Source: MA-ANB-1 sp040878225 (GTDB taxonomy: Bacteria > Actinomycetota > Acidimicrobiia > Spongiisociales > ZC4RG35). From it: a stretch of 64,000 nucleotides of DNA. Positions 25,619-34,576 of this stretch are shown here, piece after piece. The stretch covers positions 17,922 to 81,921 of the forward strand of contig JBBDMR010000101.1 of assembly GCA_040878225.1 (NCBI GenBank), given 5' to 3'. The translations under genes were made by a program, and so were the position numbers. The notes under the pieces were generated by a model. The model saw only the letters and a program-made list of their open reading frames with translations. It did not search any database and had not been told where the DNA came from. Every line of letters begins with the position of its first letter. Within the stretch, counting starts at the first letter, position 1.

Positions 25619-27037
25619 GTGACCAAACCCATGAGCACACCGCTGAGGGCGGGATTCGCATCGTCTGTGATCCCTGGTGCCGGCCAACTTCTCACCGGGG
25701 CCCGGGGATTCGGATGGATGCTGGTTTTGTCCACCGCTGCCGCCACCGCCCTCGCCACATGGGGGTTGATGACGACCGAATCGACCGGGATGCTCAAGAT
25801 GGTCACCAATCCGGACCTGTTGCTTGTTCTTGTGTCGATCAACATCATCTTCGGGATGTTTCGCATCCTCGCAGTGACGGATGCGTGGCGGAGGGCGGGG
25901 GGACGCTTTGTGCGGGCCGGGCTCGCAGCGCTTGTGGTGTTCACCGTCGTCCCTCACGCCACGCTGGCTTATGTGGGCCTCGAAACCAGGTCGACGATCA
26001 TGGAAGTCTTTCCCGGCGGCGGGCCGAATTTCTCCCCGATTCAAGTGTCGACCACAACCAGTACCACTACCACAACAACGACGACGCTCCCCTACGCCGG
26101 CCCCATTGTCACCCCCAGGACCATTCCGACCAGCTCAACGACCAGCTCGACGACCACCACCACCCTCCCGCTGGGCACCAACCGTCTCACCTTCCTCCTG
26201 CTCGGCGGTGATGCAGGGCCGGGAAGGACAGGACTGCGAACTGACAGTGTGATGGTTGCAACCATCGACACGGTCACTGGTTCCACCGCGCTATTCGGAC
26301 TTCCGAGAAACATGGCAGGGCTCTCGTTCAGCGATGGGACCCCTTTCCCCGGCCACAGCAAAGGGATCCTCAATGAGGTCTATCTCTACGGTCGGGCGCA
26401 CCCAGAGATGTTCGCGGGGCCTGATCCAGGGATCACAGCCGTTTCCAACATCGTCTCAGCGACACTTGGAATTCCGATCGACTATCACGTCCTCGTCGAG
26501 ATGCAGGGTTTCGTAGAGATCGTCGATGTTTTCGGGGGGGTGAACGTGAACCCCCGGAAGGCCTTCACAGCCCCGATCTATGAGGACGACCCGAGTGACT
26601 ACGAGATGATCACCTTCAATCCGGGCGAACAGAGACTCACGGGGCCCGAGGCGCTTGCTTATGCGAGGAGCCGCACGGCCAGCAATGACTATGTGCGCAT
26701 GGAAAGGCAGAGATGTCTGATGACCGGATTGCTCGAGGAGGCGGGACCGTACAACCTGACGACAAAGCTGGTTTCGCTTCTCGACGTCATCGAACGGCGG
26801 GTCTCGACCAACATCCCTTCAAATCAGCTTCCCTACCTGATCAATTTCGCACCGTCCATCGACACGACTCAGGTCACGTTCGTCGGTTTCGACCTCGATT
26901 ACCGAAATGGCGAGTACACACCTACGGGCTACGCGATGGCCGACATTCCCCGTATCCAGGAGACGGTAGGCCTGATCCTCACAGGAGAATGGGATGAAGA
27001 CCCGGTGAATGTGAGTTTGAGCGAGGACACGTGTTAG
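25619..27037 (+). CDS. LytR-CpsA-Psr (LCP) family protein
   Basis: A 472-residue cell-wall protein. Residues about 10-120 hold several hydrophobic segments, unusual since LCP proteins normally have one. A long Thr-rich linker with runs of Thr follows, then the LCP domain from about residue 195: FLLLGGDAG, RTDSVMVATID, LPRNMAG, VEIVDVFGGVNV and ALAYARSR. LCP enzymes transfer undecaprenyl-linked glycopolymers to peptidoglycan or arabinogalactan. The start is GTG. It is divergent from the CDF gene by 96 bases. Confidence 0.9.
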   Translation: MTKPMSTPLRAGFASSVIPGAGQLLTGARGFGWMLVLSTAAATALATWGLMTTESTGMLKMVTNPDLLLVLVSINIIFGMFRILAVTDAWRRAGGRFVRAGLAALVVFTVVPHATLAYVGLETRSTIMEVFPGGGPNFSPIQVSTTTSTTTTTTTTLPYAGPIVTPRTIPTSSTTSSTTTTTLPLGTNRLTFLLLGGDAGPGRTGLRTDSVMVATIDTVTGSTALFGLPRNMAGLSFSDGTPFPGHSKGILNEVYLYGRAHPEMFAGPDPGITAVSNIVSATLGIPIDYHVLVEMQGFVEIVDVFGGVNVNPRKAFTAPIYEDDPSDYEMITFNPGEQRLTGPEALAYARSRTASNDYVRMERQRCLMTGLLEEAGPYNLTTKLVSLLDVIERRVSTNIPSNQLPYLINFAPSIDTTQVTFVGFDLDYRNGEYTPTGYAMADIPRIQETVGLILTGEWDEDPVNVSLSEDTC

Positions 27038-27049
27038 TTCTGGCAGACT

Positions 27050-27074
27050 GAAGGCCCGGTGGGAGTGGGCCTTC
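27050..27074. terminator. Hairpin after LCP gene, overlapping the annotated sigma-factor start
   Basis: Inverted repeat GAAGGCCC...GGGCCTTC with a nine-base loop, 12 bases after the LCP stop and without a T-run. It overlaps the GTG assigned to the next gene, so either this is not a terminator or that start is too early. Confidence 0.4.
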
Positions 27075-28330
27075 CCGACCGAAGCGGAGGGCGCATTCTG
27101 GGCAATTCCGAAGTTGAGCAGGTCTTCCGGGCGGAATCCGGCAAAGCCCGCGCCAGCCTGATCCGCGCACTTGGCGACATCGACCTCGCCGAGGAAGCAG
27201 TCCAGGATGCGTTTGTGGTCGCGCTCGAACAGTGGCCGGAGAAGGGAATCCCGCCGTCGCCGGCGGGATGGATCATCACCACAGCTCGCAACCGGGCGAT
27301 CGACGTCTATCGCCGTGACAGCAAACGGCAGGACAAATACACCCAGGCTGCTTCCCTCTACTCAACCGATGATGTCGAGGAACCCGAGTTTGAAACACTC
27401 CCCGACGACCAGCTCCGGCTGATATTCACATGCTGTCACCCGGCGCTATCGGTCGAAGCTCAGCTGGCACTGACCCTTCGCCTCATCGGGGGCCTGGAAA
27501 CGCCGGAGATCGCCCGCGCCTTCCTGCTCCCGGAAACGACACTCGCCCAACGCCTGGTCCGCGCCAAGAAGAAGATCAAGGTGAACGAGATCCCCTACCG
27601 GGTCCCTCAGGAAGCCGACCTGCCCGAACGGCTCCGCTCGGTCCTCGGTGTGGTCTACCTGATCTTCAACGAGGGCCACACGGCCACATCCGGGACCAGT
27701 TTGACCAGAAGCGACCTGAGCGCCGAAGCCATCAGATTGGGGAGGCTGATTCAAGCCCTGATGGCCGACGAACCAGAAGCGGCCGGACTGCTGGCGTTGA
27801 TGCTCCTGGTCGAGGCGCGGCGGCCCGCCCGGGTAGGCCCCGATGGCTCACTCGTGCTGCTCGCTGACCAAGACCGCGCGCTGTGGTCCAAAGACATGAT
27901 TGCCGAGGGCCAGGGTCTCGTCCGCGCCTGTCTCCGCCGGAACCGGCCGGGGCCGTATCAGATTCAGGCAGCGATCAATGCCGTCCATTGCGACGCTATG
28001 ACGGCCAAGGCAACCGACTGGCGCCAGATCGTTGCCCTGTATGACCAACTGATGTCGATGACACCAACGAAAGTGGTCGCCCTGAACCGGGCGGTTGCAA
28101 TTGGTGAACGCGACGGGCCTGAGGCGGCACTGACCCTGATCGAACCGCTCGCCCTGGACAATTACCACCTGTGGCACGCTTCCAGGGCTGAGATGCTTGC
28201 CAGGCTGGGTCGCGACGACGAGGCCGTTGCTGCTTACCGTCGTGCCCTGCAGCTGACGGCAAACCGGGCGGAGAAGGCGTTCCTCAAAGGGCGGGTGAGG
28301 ACGATGCCGGGTGCTGGGAGCACCGGTTAA
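27059..28330 (+). CDS. ECF sigma factor with C-terminal TPR-like domain (ECF42/DUF6596 type)
   Basis: A 423-residue sigma factor. Region 2 is visible in DIDLAEEAVQDAFVVALEQW and ITTARNRAIDVYRRD; region 4 in LALTLRLIGGLETPEIARAF and ETTLAQRLVRAKKKI. The extra 240-residue C-terminal part, starting near GVVYLIFNEGH and ending in TPR-like helices (NYHLWHASRAEMLARLGRDD), defines the ECF42/DUF6596 group. These are usually encoded next to small DGPF (YCII-like) proteins; none is present here. The start is uncertain because GTG 27059 lies inside a hairpin. Confidence 0.9.
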   Translation: MGVGLPDRSGGRILGNSEVEQVFRAESGKARASLIRALGDIDLAEEAVQDAFVVALEQWPEKGIPPSPAGWIITTARNRAIDVYRRDSKRQDKYTQAASLYSTDDVEEPEFETLPDDQLRLIFTCCHPALSVEAQLALTLRLIGGLETPEIARAFLLPETTLAQRLVRAKKKIKVNEIPYRVPQEADLPERLRSVLGVVYLIFNEGHTATSGTSLTRSDLSAEAIRLGRLIQALMADEPEAAGLLALMLLVEARRPARVGPDGSLVLLADQDRALWSKDMIAEGQGLVRACLRRNRPGPYQIQAAINAVHCDAMTAKATDWRQIVALYDQLMSMTPTKVVALNRAVAIGERDGPEAALTLIEPLALDNYHLWHASRAEMLARLGRDDEAVAAYRRALQLTANRAEKAFLKGRVRTMPGAGSTG

Positions 28331-28342
28331 CGTGGGCACAGG

Positions 28343-28960
28343 TTGAACAACGATTCTCTCCCCCGCTTCCGATCACACCCCTGGCATGGGCTGGATACCG
28401 GATCCGAGCCGCCAGGGCTGGTGACCGCCTATATCGAAATCACACCTTTCGACGTCATCAAGTATGAACTCGACAAGGAGAGCGGACTGCTCAAGGTCGA
28501 CCGCCCCCAGCAAAGCAGCAGCTCGCCCCCGACGCTCTACGGGCTCATCCCCCGTACGTTCTGCGGACGCGGTGTTGCTGCCCTGAGCGAGCATGCCGAG
28601 ACCGCAGATGGCGATCCACTGGACATTTGCGTCTTCTCCGAGCGCCCGATCAACAACTCCGACATCATCCTCCAGGCGAGGGTGGTCGGCGGAATCAAGA
28701 TGATCGACAATGGTGAGGCTGACGACAAGATCGTGGCCATGCTGGCCAACGATCCCATCTACGCGAACGTTGCCGACCTTTCAGATCTGTCCGAGATCCT
28801 GCTGCACCGTCTCGAGCACTACTTCCTGACGTACAAACAGGTTCCCGGTAAAGACTTGAACGTGTCGATCGAAGGGCACTACGGGCGGGAGGAGGCTCAC
28901 GAAGTGGTGAACGCTGCAATCGCCGATTATCGGGAGACGTTCGGACCGCCACCCGGCTAG
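28343..28960 (+). CDS. ppa: Inorganic pyrophosphatase (family I-like)
   Basis: A 205-residue protein that should hydrolyse pyrophosphate to phosphate, pulling biosynthetic reactions forward. The family I signature DGDPLDICVFSE is present, preceded by an active-site region (YELDKESGLLKVDRP, then LYGLIPRTFCG) and followed by DDKIVAML and LEHYFLTYKQVPGKD. The start is TTG. It is slightly longer than typical bacterial enzymes (about 175 residues), with an extra N-terminal 20 residues. The Pro-rich end overlaps the convergent methyltransferase/reductase-like gene by four bases. Confidence 0.9.
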   Translation: MNNDSLPRFRSHPWHGLDTGSEPPGLVTAYIEITPFDVIKYELDKESGLLKVDRPQQSSSSPPTLYGLIPRTFCGRGVAALSEHAETADGDPLDICVFSERPINNSDIILQARVVGGIKMIDNGEADDKIVAMLANDPIYANVADLSDLSEILLHRLEHYFLTYKQVPGKDLNVSIEGHYGREEAHEVVNAAIADYRETFGPPPG

Positions 28961-29736
28961 CCGGATGCCCCATTCGACGGACGACCGGGGAAGAAGGTGT
29001 TGGTCCGGGCGATATAGTCGGCGTATCCGGGCCTCCGCGAGGTGATGGTCTTCTCGAGAAGACCGACGCCGGAGAACCGCATCAGCAGGAACGACATCAA
29101 GAGTGGCGAGAACACCGTCCACCATGCACCAGCCGCCAATGCCACGAGGTAGTGCCCCCACCACACGCAAAAGTCGCCGAAGTAATTTGGGTGCCTGGTG
29201 TATCGCCACAGACCGCTGTCCATGACTTTGTCCTCCGAACCCGGCCGCGCCTTGAACCGCGCCAGCTGGTAGTCACCCACCGACTCGAAGACAAGGCCGG
29301 CGCCCCAGACCGCGATTGCCAGATAGGCGAGCCAGAACAGCCCGGACCCGGAGGTCTGCACCGCGACCACGGGGAATGAGATCACCCACATCAGGAGCCC
29401 TTGCAGCAGAAAGACCTTGAAGAGACTCTTCCACCAGAATGACTTCGGGCTCTCTGCACGCATCTTCTGGTACCGCTTGTCCTCATCCTCGCCGAGATTC
29501 CGCCAGACGAGGTAACCGCTGAGGCGGAGGCCCCAAACCGTTACCAGCAGCGTCATCAGGAGCGAGCGAGGGCCCGCGGAATCCGATGTCAGGTAAGTGG
29601 CCCAGGCGACAAGCACGAACCCGAAGCCCCAGACCATGTCGACAATGGAGGCATCACCCACCACAACGCTGATGAGCCAGGTGAGCAGCATCAACACCAG
29701 TACCACGAGTGCGGCCGTTACGAGTAGATCAGCCAT
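28957..29736 (-). CDS. DUF1295 membrane protein (steroid 5-alpha-reductase-like)
   Basis: A 259-residue polytopic membrane protein of the DUF1295 / 3-oxo-5-alpha-steroid 4-dehydrogenase fold. Signatures are IVDMVWGFGFVLVAW near residue 30, the NADPH/methyl donor-type motif LWRYTRHPNYFGDFCVWWG near 180, and the ending RPGYADYIARTNTFFPGRP. Members act on lipid or steroid-like substrates. It overlaps the acyltransferase gene by 8 bases, and the pair sits back to back with a ketoacyl synthase gene, suggesting a lipid role. Confidence 0.88.
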   Translation of the reverse strand: MADLLVTAALVVLVLMLLTWLISVVVGDASIVDMVWGFGFVLVAWATYLTSDSAGPRSLLMTLLVTVWGLRLSGYLVWRNLGEDEDKRYQKMRAESPKSFWWKSLFKVFLLQGLLMWVISFPVVAVQTSGSGLFWLAYLAIAVWGAGLVFESVGDYQLARFKARPGSEDKVMDSGLWRYTRHPNYFGDFCVWWGHYLVALAAGAWWTVFSPLLMSFLLMRFSGVGLLEKTITSRRPGYADYIARTNTFFPGRPSNGASG

Positions 29737-30727
29737 CCACCCGGGCTCCTGCGGTCACCCAGTCGTCGACCTCCGCCCAGAGTCGATACAACCATTCGGT
29801 ACGTTCGCTGCGACCCTGAGGGACCAGACCTCTCTCGACCCTCCACATCTTGACGGCGACGTTGGCTCCGACAACGGCTCCCGCCCAGACATCACCGAGC
29901 CCGGAGAAACCCTCGAGACCACGGTGGGCGAGGACCACTACATCGGCATCGGTCGCATCGAGGATGGCCAGTGTCCCGGCAGGCCGCGGTGGCATCACAT
30001 TCTTGAACGCCCTTGTGAGCTCGGCGACGGTTCCTTGCTTGTTTCGCTGACGTGCCACCAGGCGGGCATGCTTGGTCTCAGAAAAACGGGTCCCCTCGGG
30101 AAAGATGACAACCCCTTCGCTATCGGACATGCCGGAGGCGAGTTCGCGCAGGGATGTCAATTCGGATTCGGAATCGGAGGAGGCCCGGTCGATGAAGTAA
30201 TTCGGCAACCGATTCCCTGCGATGTCCAATGCCGGGTCCACGAGGAGTTCCCGCTTCAGCACATAACGGAGGTTGATTTGTTGCCGCTGGGCGATAAAGA
30301 CCACCGGCAGCAAAGAGTCGATCAAAGAGGCATGCCGAGCAAGCACGATCACCGGTGGGGGGACCGCCGAGTCGGAACCTTCGGTGTGGAAACTGACATC
30401 GAAGACGAGGGCGAACGCACGGTAGTTCCATGCGGCCCACCAACCCTGGAGACGATAGGTGAGGGCCATCGACCGGCGCTTTCCCAGCAACGACACCAGG
30501 CCCAGCGCAAGAACCGCCCACACCTCTCCTACGAGATAAATCCAGGTGAACGCAACGACCCGCGTTGCCGCCCCCGGTCTTCGTAAAATGACAGCCATGA
30601 CTGCATCTACGACCAGGGCTGCCAGGAGGAGGATGGGCAAGAGCACGCTGACAACCGCTGCCGCGGCGAAAACGAGACTGACCGTCACCATGCGCCTGCT
30701 GATTGGGTTATTCATCAATTCAGACAT
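29729..30727 (-). CDS. 1-acyl-glycerol-3-phosphate acyltransferase-like membrane protein
   Basis: A 332-residue protein with two or three N-terminal hydrophobic segments and a PlsC-type domain. Acyltransferase block I is VLARHASLIDSLLP (HX4D) and block III is VVIFPEGTRFSE. The length and the MALTYRLQGWWAAWNYRAF segment resemble LCLAT/AGPAT-type enzymes rather than short bacterial PlsC. Start ATG 30727, or ATG 30715. It is divergent from the KAS III gene across about 50 bases and overlaps the DUF1295 gene. Confidence 0.88.
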   Translation of the reverse strand: MSELMNNPISRRMVTVSLVFAAAAVVSVLLPILLLAALVVDAVMAVILRRPGAATRVVAFTWIYLVGEVWAVLALGLVSLLGKRRSMALTYRLQGWWAAWNYRAFALVFDVSFHTEGSDSAVPPPVIVLARHASLIDSLLPVVFIAQRQQINLRYVLKRELLVDPALDIAGNRLPNYFIDRASSDSESELTSLRELASGMSDSEGVVIFPEGTRFSETKHARLVARQRNKQGTVAELTRAFKNVMPPRPAGTLAILDATDADVVVLAHRGLEGFSGLGDVWAGAVVGANVAVKMWRVERGLVPQGRSERTEWLYRLWAEVDDWVTAGARVDG

Positions 30728-30778
30728 CCGAGGCTTAGTTCGGCGCCGAACCATTCTCGAGATGAAGCGAGGTATGAA

Positions 30779-31867
30779 TTGGGCGGAGTGATCACCGGCA
30801 CTGGAATGTATGTGCCGGACAATATTGTTACCAACCATGACCTGACGCGGATCATGGACACCACTGACGAGTGGATAACTACACGAACCGGTGTCAAAGA
30901 GCGGCACTTTGCCGATCCGGGTGTCGGTTCCTCCGATCTTGCAATCGTTGCTTGCCGCAACGCCATGGCCAATGCTGGAATCGAGCCCGAAGACGTCGAC
31001 GCTTTGATCACCGCAACCATGACTCCCGACTATATGGCACCCGGGATCGCCGGACTCGTCCAGAAGGGGACCGGGTTGGGCCACGTCGCTGCCTTCGACT
31101 TGCGCCAGCAGTGCAGCGGGTTCCTCTATGGGTTGGACCTGGCGGATTCGCTGCTGACCGCAGGCCGGGCCGAGACGATCCTCGTCGTTGGTGCTGAGGT
31201 CCATGGCGGGTTCCAGCCGTGGAGCCAGGAATCATGGCGGTCGGTTCTCGGGTCAGGTGAAGACATACCGGCAGCGGACTACGAGCGAAACACCAACTAC
31301 CGGTCATGGAGTGTCATCTTCGGCGACGGTGCCGGAGCGATGGTCCTGCGGCGGTCGGACGCCGACAGTGAAGGCTTCCTCGCCACTTCCCTGCACACCG
31401 ACGGGAACAGCTTCGAGCTCATCATGGTTCCAGGAGTCGGGTCCAGGTCGAGGCCGTATGTAACTCATCAGATGCTCGACGAAGACGCGCACCTTCCTGT
31501 CATGGACGGCGGGGGCCTCTACCGGCGCGCCGTGAGACTGATGCCGGAAGCGGCGCGCGCGGTCGCCGAGAAGGCAGGAATCGGACTCGACGAGATAGAC
31601 CTGATCGTCGCCCACCAGGCCAATGATCGCATCCTCGAAGGCGTCAGGAAACACTTCAAGATGAGTCCCGAAAAGGTCCCATCGAACATCGGCGGCTATG
31701 GAAACACCACCGCAGGCACCTTGCCGATCCTGTTCCACGAACTGCGGGAAGCGGGCCGGATCGGTCCCGGCACATTGGTTTGTTTCGCCGCATTCGGTGC
31801 CGGCGCCCACTACGGCGCGGCGCTCTACCGTGAGCCAACCCTCCGCTCACGGGCCCCAGGAGCCTAG
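30779..31867 (+). CDS. 3-oxoacyl-ACP synthase III family protein
   Basis: A 362-residue thiolase-fold enzyme with the KAS III triad: Cys in LRQQCSGFLYGLD (about 112), His in LIVAHQANDRI (about 283) and Asn in GYGNTTAGTLP (about 313). It condenses an acyl-CoA starter with malonyl-ACP or, in OleA-like relatives, joins two acyl-CoAs. It is longer than standard FabH (about 320) and has no acpP, fabD or fabF beside it, so a specialised role is likely. The start is TTG 30779 or GTG 30788. The alpha/beta hydrolase gene follows after 3 bases. Confidence 0.9.
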   Translation: MGGVITGTGMYVPDNIVTNHDLTRIMDTTDEWITTRTGVKERHFADPGVGSSDLAIVACRNAMANAGIEPEDVDALITATMTPDYMAPGIAGLVQKGTGLGHVAAFDLRQQCSGFLYGLDLADSLLTAGRAETILVVGAEVHGGFQPWSQESWRSVLGSGEDIPAADYERNTNYRSWSVIFGDGAGAMVLRRSDADSEGFLATSLHTDGNSFELIMVPGVGSRSRPYVTHQMLDEDAHLPVMDGGGLYRRAVRLMPEAARAVAEKAGIGLDEIDLIVAHQANDRILEGVRKHFKMSPEKVPSNIGGYGNTTAGTLPILFHELREAGRIGPGTLVCFAAFGAGAHYGAALYREPTLRSRAPGA

Positions 31868-31870
31868 TTC

Positions 31871-33037
31871 ATGATCGCTGCCTTCTTCTTTACCTGGGCC
31901 GCGACCGCATTCATCCTCACCGTCAACGCGCTGCGTCGACCGGTTCCACCCGGGCAGGGGCTGGCACCGCTTTGGCTTCCGGCAATGGTCGTGTCCGAAC
32001 TCGCCCCGTGGCTACTCCTGGCCCGGGCCGGGTTTGCCACCCTGTTCGTTGTGGCTGGTTCGCTCCAGCTTGGAATCGGCCGGGTCGGGCTGGCCCTGTT
32101 TGTGATCTCCGAAATCGGGCTCCTCGTCTTGATGAAGCGCAGTTGGCGCGCAGCGCGTGACACCGGCATAAGGCCCGGGCTATTAGACCTCTGGCGGGTG
32201 CGGATCACCGTTCCTGACGGGGTGGAGGTCACCGAAAGCGCCCTCTACGCCGAGGAGCTTGCGATGAATATCTACAGCCGACAGGGACTCGAATCGGCAC
32301 CCGCTCTGATCTACCTCCATCCGGGTTCGTGGATGCGGGGTGGCCCGGGCAGGCAGGCGAGACCCCTGCTCTACGACCTTGCGAACCGGGGATGGGTCGT
32401 GCTCGACATCCGCTATCCGCTGTCACCGGCAGCCACGTTTCCGGAGCATCTGATCGGTGTCAAACGGGCGATTGCATGGGCAAAAACAGACGCCCTCAAG
32501 CTGGGAATCGATCCGGACCGCGTGGCGATCGCGGGCGCCTCCTCAGGTGCCCACCTCGCGGCACTGGCCGCCCTTACTGATAACGTGGCGGGTCTGCAGC
32601 CTGGCTTTGAGGACATCGACACGTCGCTGATTGCGTGTGTCCCCCACTACGGGATCTACGACCTCTTCGTCCGCAACGGCACAAGGTACGACTGGCCGTT
32701 CATCGCCAGCCATGTCATGAAGTCCTCGCCCGTGGAGTCACCGCAGCTCTATCGACTTGGATCACCAATCGACCTCGCCCACCGTCAGGCACCGCCATTT
32801 TTCGTCATCCACGGCGAATACGACTCCCTGGTGCTCCCCGCCGAATCGATTCACTTCGTTGAGGCGCTCCAGTCAGAAACTGCCCCGGTCAGATATCACG
32901 AGGTCGCCGGAGGACAACACGGATTCGATGCATTCGCATCGCCGCGGGCACGGGCGGTCGGGGCTCTGGTGGTCGACTTCCTGGAGGCAACGGCGAGCGA
33001 CGTCCTCAGCCGGCGAACCCAACCGCAGGGCCACTGA
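31871..33037 (+). CDS. Membrane-anchored alpha/beta hydrolase (HSL/esterase-like)
   Basis: A 388-residue protein with about three N-terminal membrane segments (residues 1-95) and a hormone-sensitive-lipase-like domain. Oxyanion motif IYLHPGSWMRGG replaces the usual HGGG, the nucleophile elbow is AIAGASSGAHLAAL, Asp is in VIHGEYDSLV and His in GGQHGFDAF. It follows the ketoacyl synthase gene after only 3 bases, so it may hydrolyse a lipid product of that enzyme; the link is inference. The end overlaps the convergent phzF-like gene by 32 bases. Confidence 0.88.
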   Translation: MIAAFFFTWAATAFILTVNALRRPVPPGQGLAPLWLPAMVVSELAPWLLLARAGFATLFVVAGSLQLGIGRVGLALFVISEIGLLVLMKRSWRAARDTGIRPGLLDLWRVRITVPDGVEVTESALYAEELAMNIYSRQGLESAPALIYLHPGSWMRGGPGRQARPLLYDLANRGWVVLDIRYPLSPAATFPEHLIGVKRAIAWAKTDALKLGIDPDRVAIAGASSGAHLAALAALTDNVAGLQPGFEDIDTSLIACVPHYGIYDLFVRNGTRYDWPFIASHVMKSSPVESPQLYRLGSPIDLAHRQAPPFFVIHGEYDSLVLPAESIHFVEALQSETAPVRYHEVAGGQHGFDAFASPRARAVGALVVDFLEATASDVLSRRTQPQGH

Positions 33038-33854
33038 CAACGATCCCTCCTGATTCGGGGACCGAGACGGTGAGCTTGCTGGGCCGTCCCATGTCGACAC
33101 CCTGGTGAATCGTCAGTTCAGCCGGCGGCTCCAAGAGTCCACTCTCACGAAGGTAGCCTCCGAAAGCCGCGGCAGCAGCACCGGTGGCCGGGTCCTCGAC
33201 GACCCCGCCAACCGGAAACGGGTTCCGCGAGTGGAAAACTGTCGGCTTCTCCCTCCACACGAGCTGAAGCGTGGTCAAATCGTCACGTCTCATGATCGAC
33301 CCGAGTTCTTCGAAGTCGTAGTCGAGCTGGGCCAGCCGGTCCCGGTGCCCGGCCGCGAGAACCAGATGCCATGCACCAGCGAATGCCCGGGCGGGCGGAA
33401 TCGACTCATCGAGGTCGGATCTTTGCCATTGGATGGCAGCCAGGACGCTGTCCACCAGGGCGGAAGGGGCCGGCTCATACGCCGGATCCACTGAAGTGAG
33501 GGCGGCTTGGCGAGCCCCATCACGGATGCCTACCTCAACGCCGACCGGGCCAACCGAGGTGAGAAGCAGGTACTGACCGTCTCCAAACCGCTCCCCGAGT
33601 GCGACGCCACTGGCGACGGTGGCATGCCCACAGAACGAGACTTCAGCCTCAGGCGAGTAATACCTGGTCTCCCATTTGGGGCCAGAGCCAGCGAGGAAAG
33701 CGGTCTCGGAGAAGCCGACATCGGCTGCAATCTGCTGCATGACGGGCACAGACGGGAGCCCTTCTCCGATCCAGACCCCTGCCGGATTGCCCCCGCCGGG
33801 CCCGTCCGCAAAAGCAGTGAGTTTGGAGAGATGCCCTCCGGCGACCCGGGTCAT
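33006..33854 (-). CDS. PhzF-family isomerase-like protein
   Basis: A 282-residue member of the PhzF / diaminopimelate epimerase-like fold. The catalytic Glu is in VGFSETAFLAG (about 50); SFCGHATVASGVAL and, in the second half, GVVEDPATGAAAAAFGGYL are the family signatures. No other phenazine genes are present, so the name reflects the fold only. Confidence 0.9.
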   Translation of the reverse strand: MTRVAGGHLSKLTAFADGPGGGNPAGVWIGEGLPSVPVMQQIAADVGFSETAFLAGSGPKWETRYYSPEAEVSFCGHATVASGVALGERFGDGQYLLLTSVGPVGVEVGIRDGARQAALTSVDPAYEPAPSALVDSVLAAIQWQRSDLDESIPPARAFAGAWHLVLAAGHRDRLAQLDYDFEELGSIMRRDDLTTLQLVWREKPTVFHSRNPFPVGGVVEDPATGAAAAAFGGYLRESGLLEPPAELTIHQGVDMGRPSKLTVSVPESGGIVVSGPAVGFAG

Positions 33855-33907
33855 CGGGGGATCTTATGCCTCGGGGCGCCACTTCGAAAAGAGTGGCCAC
33901 GGTGAGG

Positions 33908-34576
33908 TCAGGTGGTGGATTGGAAGCGATAGCCCATGCCGCGGACCGTTTCGATTGACCCCTCGCCGAGTTTGCGCCTCAGATACCCGACGTACACATC
34001 GACGATGTTGCTTCCGGGATCGAAGTCATAGCCCCATACATGGGAGAGCAGCTGTTCCCTCGAGAGCACTTGCCCGGGATGGCGCATCAAGGTCTCCGCC
34101 AGAGCGAACTCCCGGGCGGACAGTTCCACCTCGCGGCCGCCGACCCCCACTTTCCTGGTGCGCAGGTCGAGCCTTATGTCACCTGATTCGAGAACAGTGG
34201 CACCCGTTCGATCCTCCCCGTCACGGAGCCTCAGCCGGATGCGGGCCAACAGCTCGTTGAACGAGAACGGCTTGGTGACATAGTCATCAGCTCCCCCCTC
34301 CAGGCTCGCCACTGTGTCGCCGACTCCTTTGCGTGCTGTCAGGATGATGACCGGCATCCTGGTTCCTTTGCGTCGTACCTCGGCCAGCACCTGATGGCCG
34401 TCCATCCCGGGAAGCCCGAGGTCGAGGATCATCAGGTCGAAATCATCGTCGCGCGCTGCTGAGACGGCTGAGAGCCCATCCTCGACCACAAACGCTGTAA
34501 ATCCCTCGGACTTGAGACCCTTCTTCAGGAATGAGGCGATACCTGGTTCGTCTTCGGCGATGAGAATTCGGCTCAT
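33908..34576 (-). CDS. OmpR-family response regulator (MprA-like)
   Basis: A 222-residue regulator. The receiver has RILIAEDEPGIASFL, phospho-Asp in LMILDLGLPGMDG and Lys in VTKPFSF; the winged-helix effector includes ELSAREFALAETLMRHPGQV and the closing RRKLGEGSIETVRGMGYRF. Its start overlaps the stop of the cognate kinase gene. Similar pairs (MprAB, TcrXY) respond to envelope stress in actinobacteria. Confidence 0.94.
   Translation of the reverse strand: MSRILIAEDEPGIASFLKKGLKSEGFTAFVVEDGLSAVSAARDDDFDLMILDLGLPGMDGHQVLAEVRRKGTRMPVIILTARKGVGDTVASLEGGADDYVTKPFSFNELLARIRLRLRDGEDRTGATVLESGDIRLDLRTRKVGVGGREVELSAREFALAETLMRHPGQVLSREQLLSHVWGYDFDPGSNIVDVYVGYLRRKLGEGSIETVRGMGYRFQSTT

Noticed and set aside
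33006..33854. Phenazine biosynthesis locus
   Set aside because: Only a PhzF-fold protein is present; no phzA-E genes are in the window.
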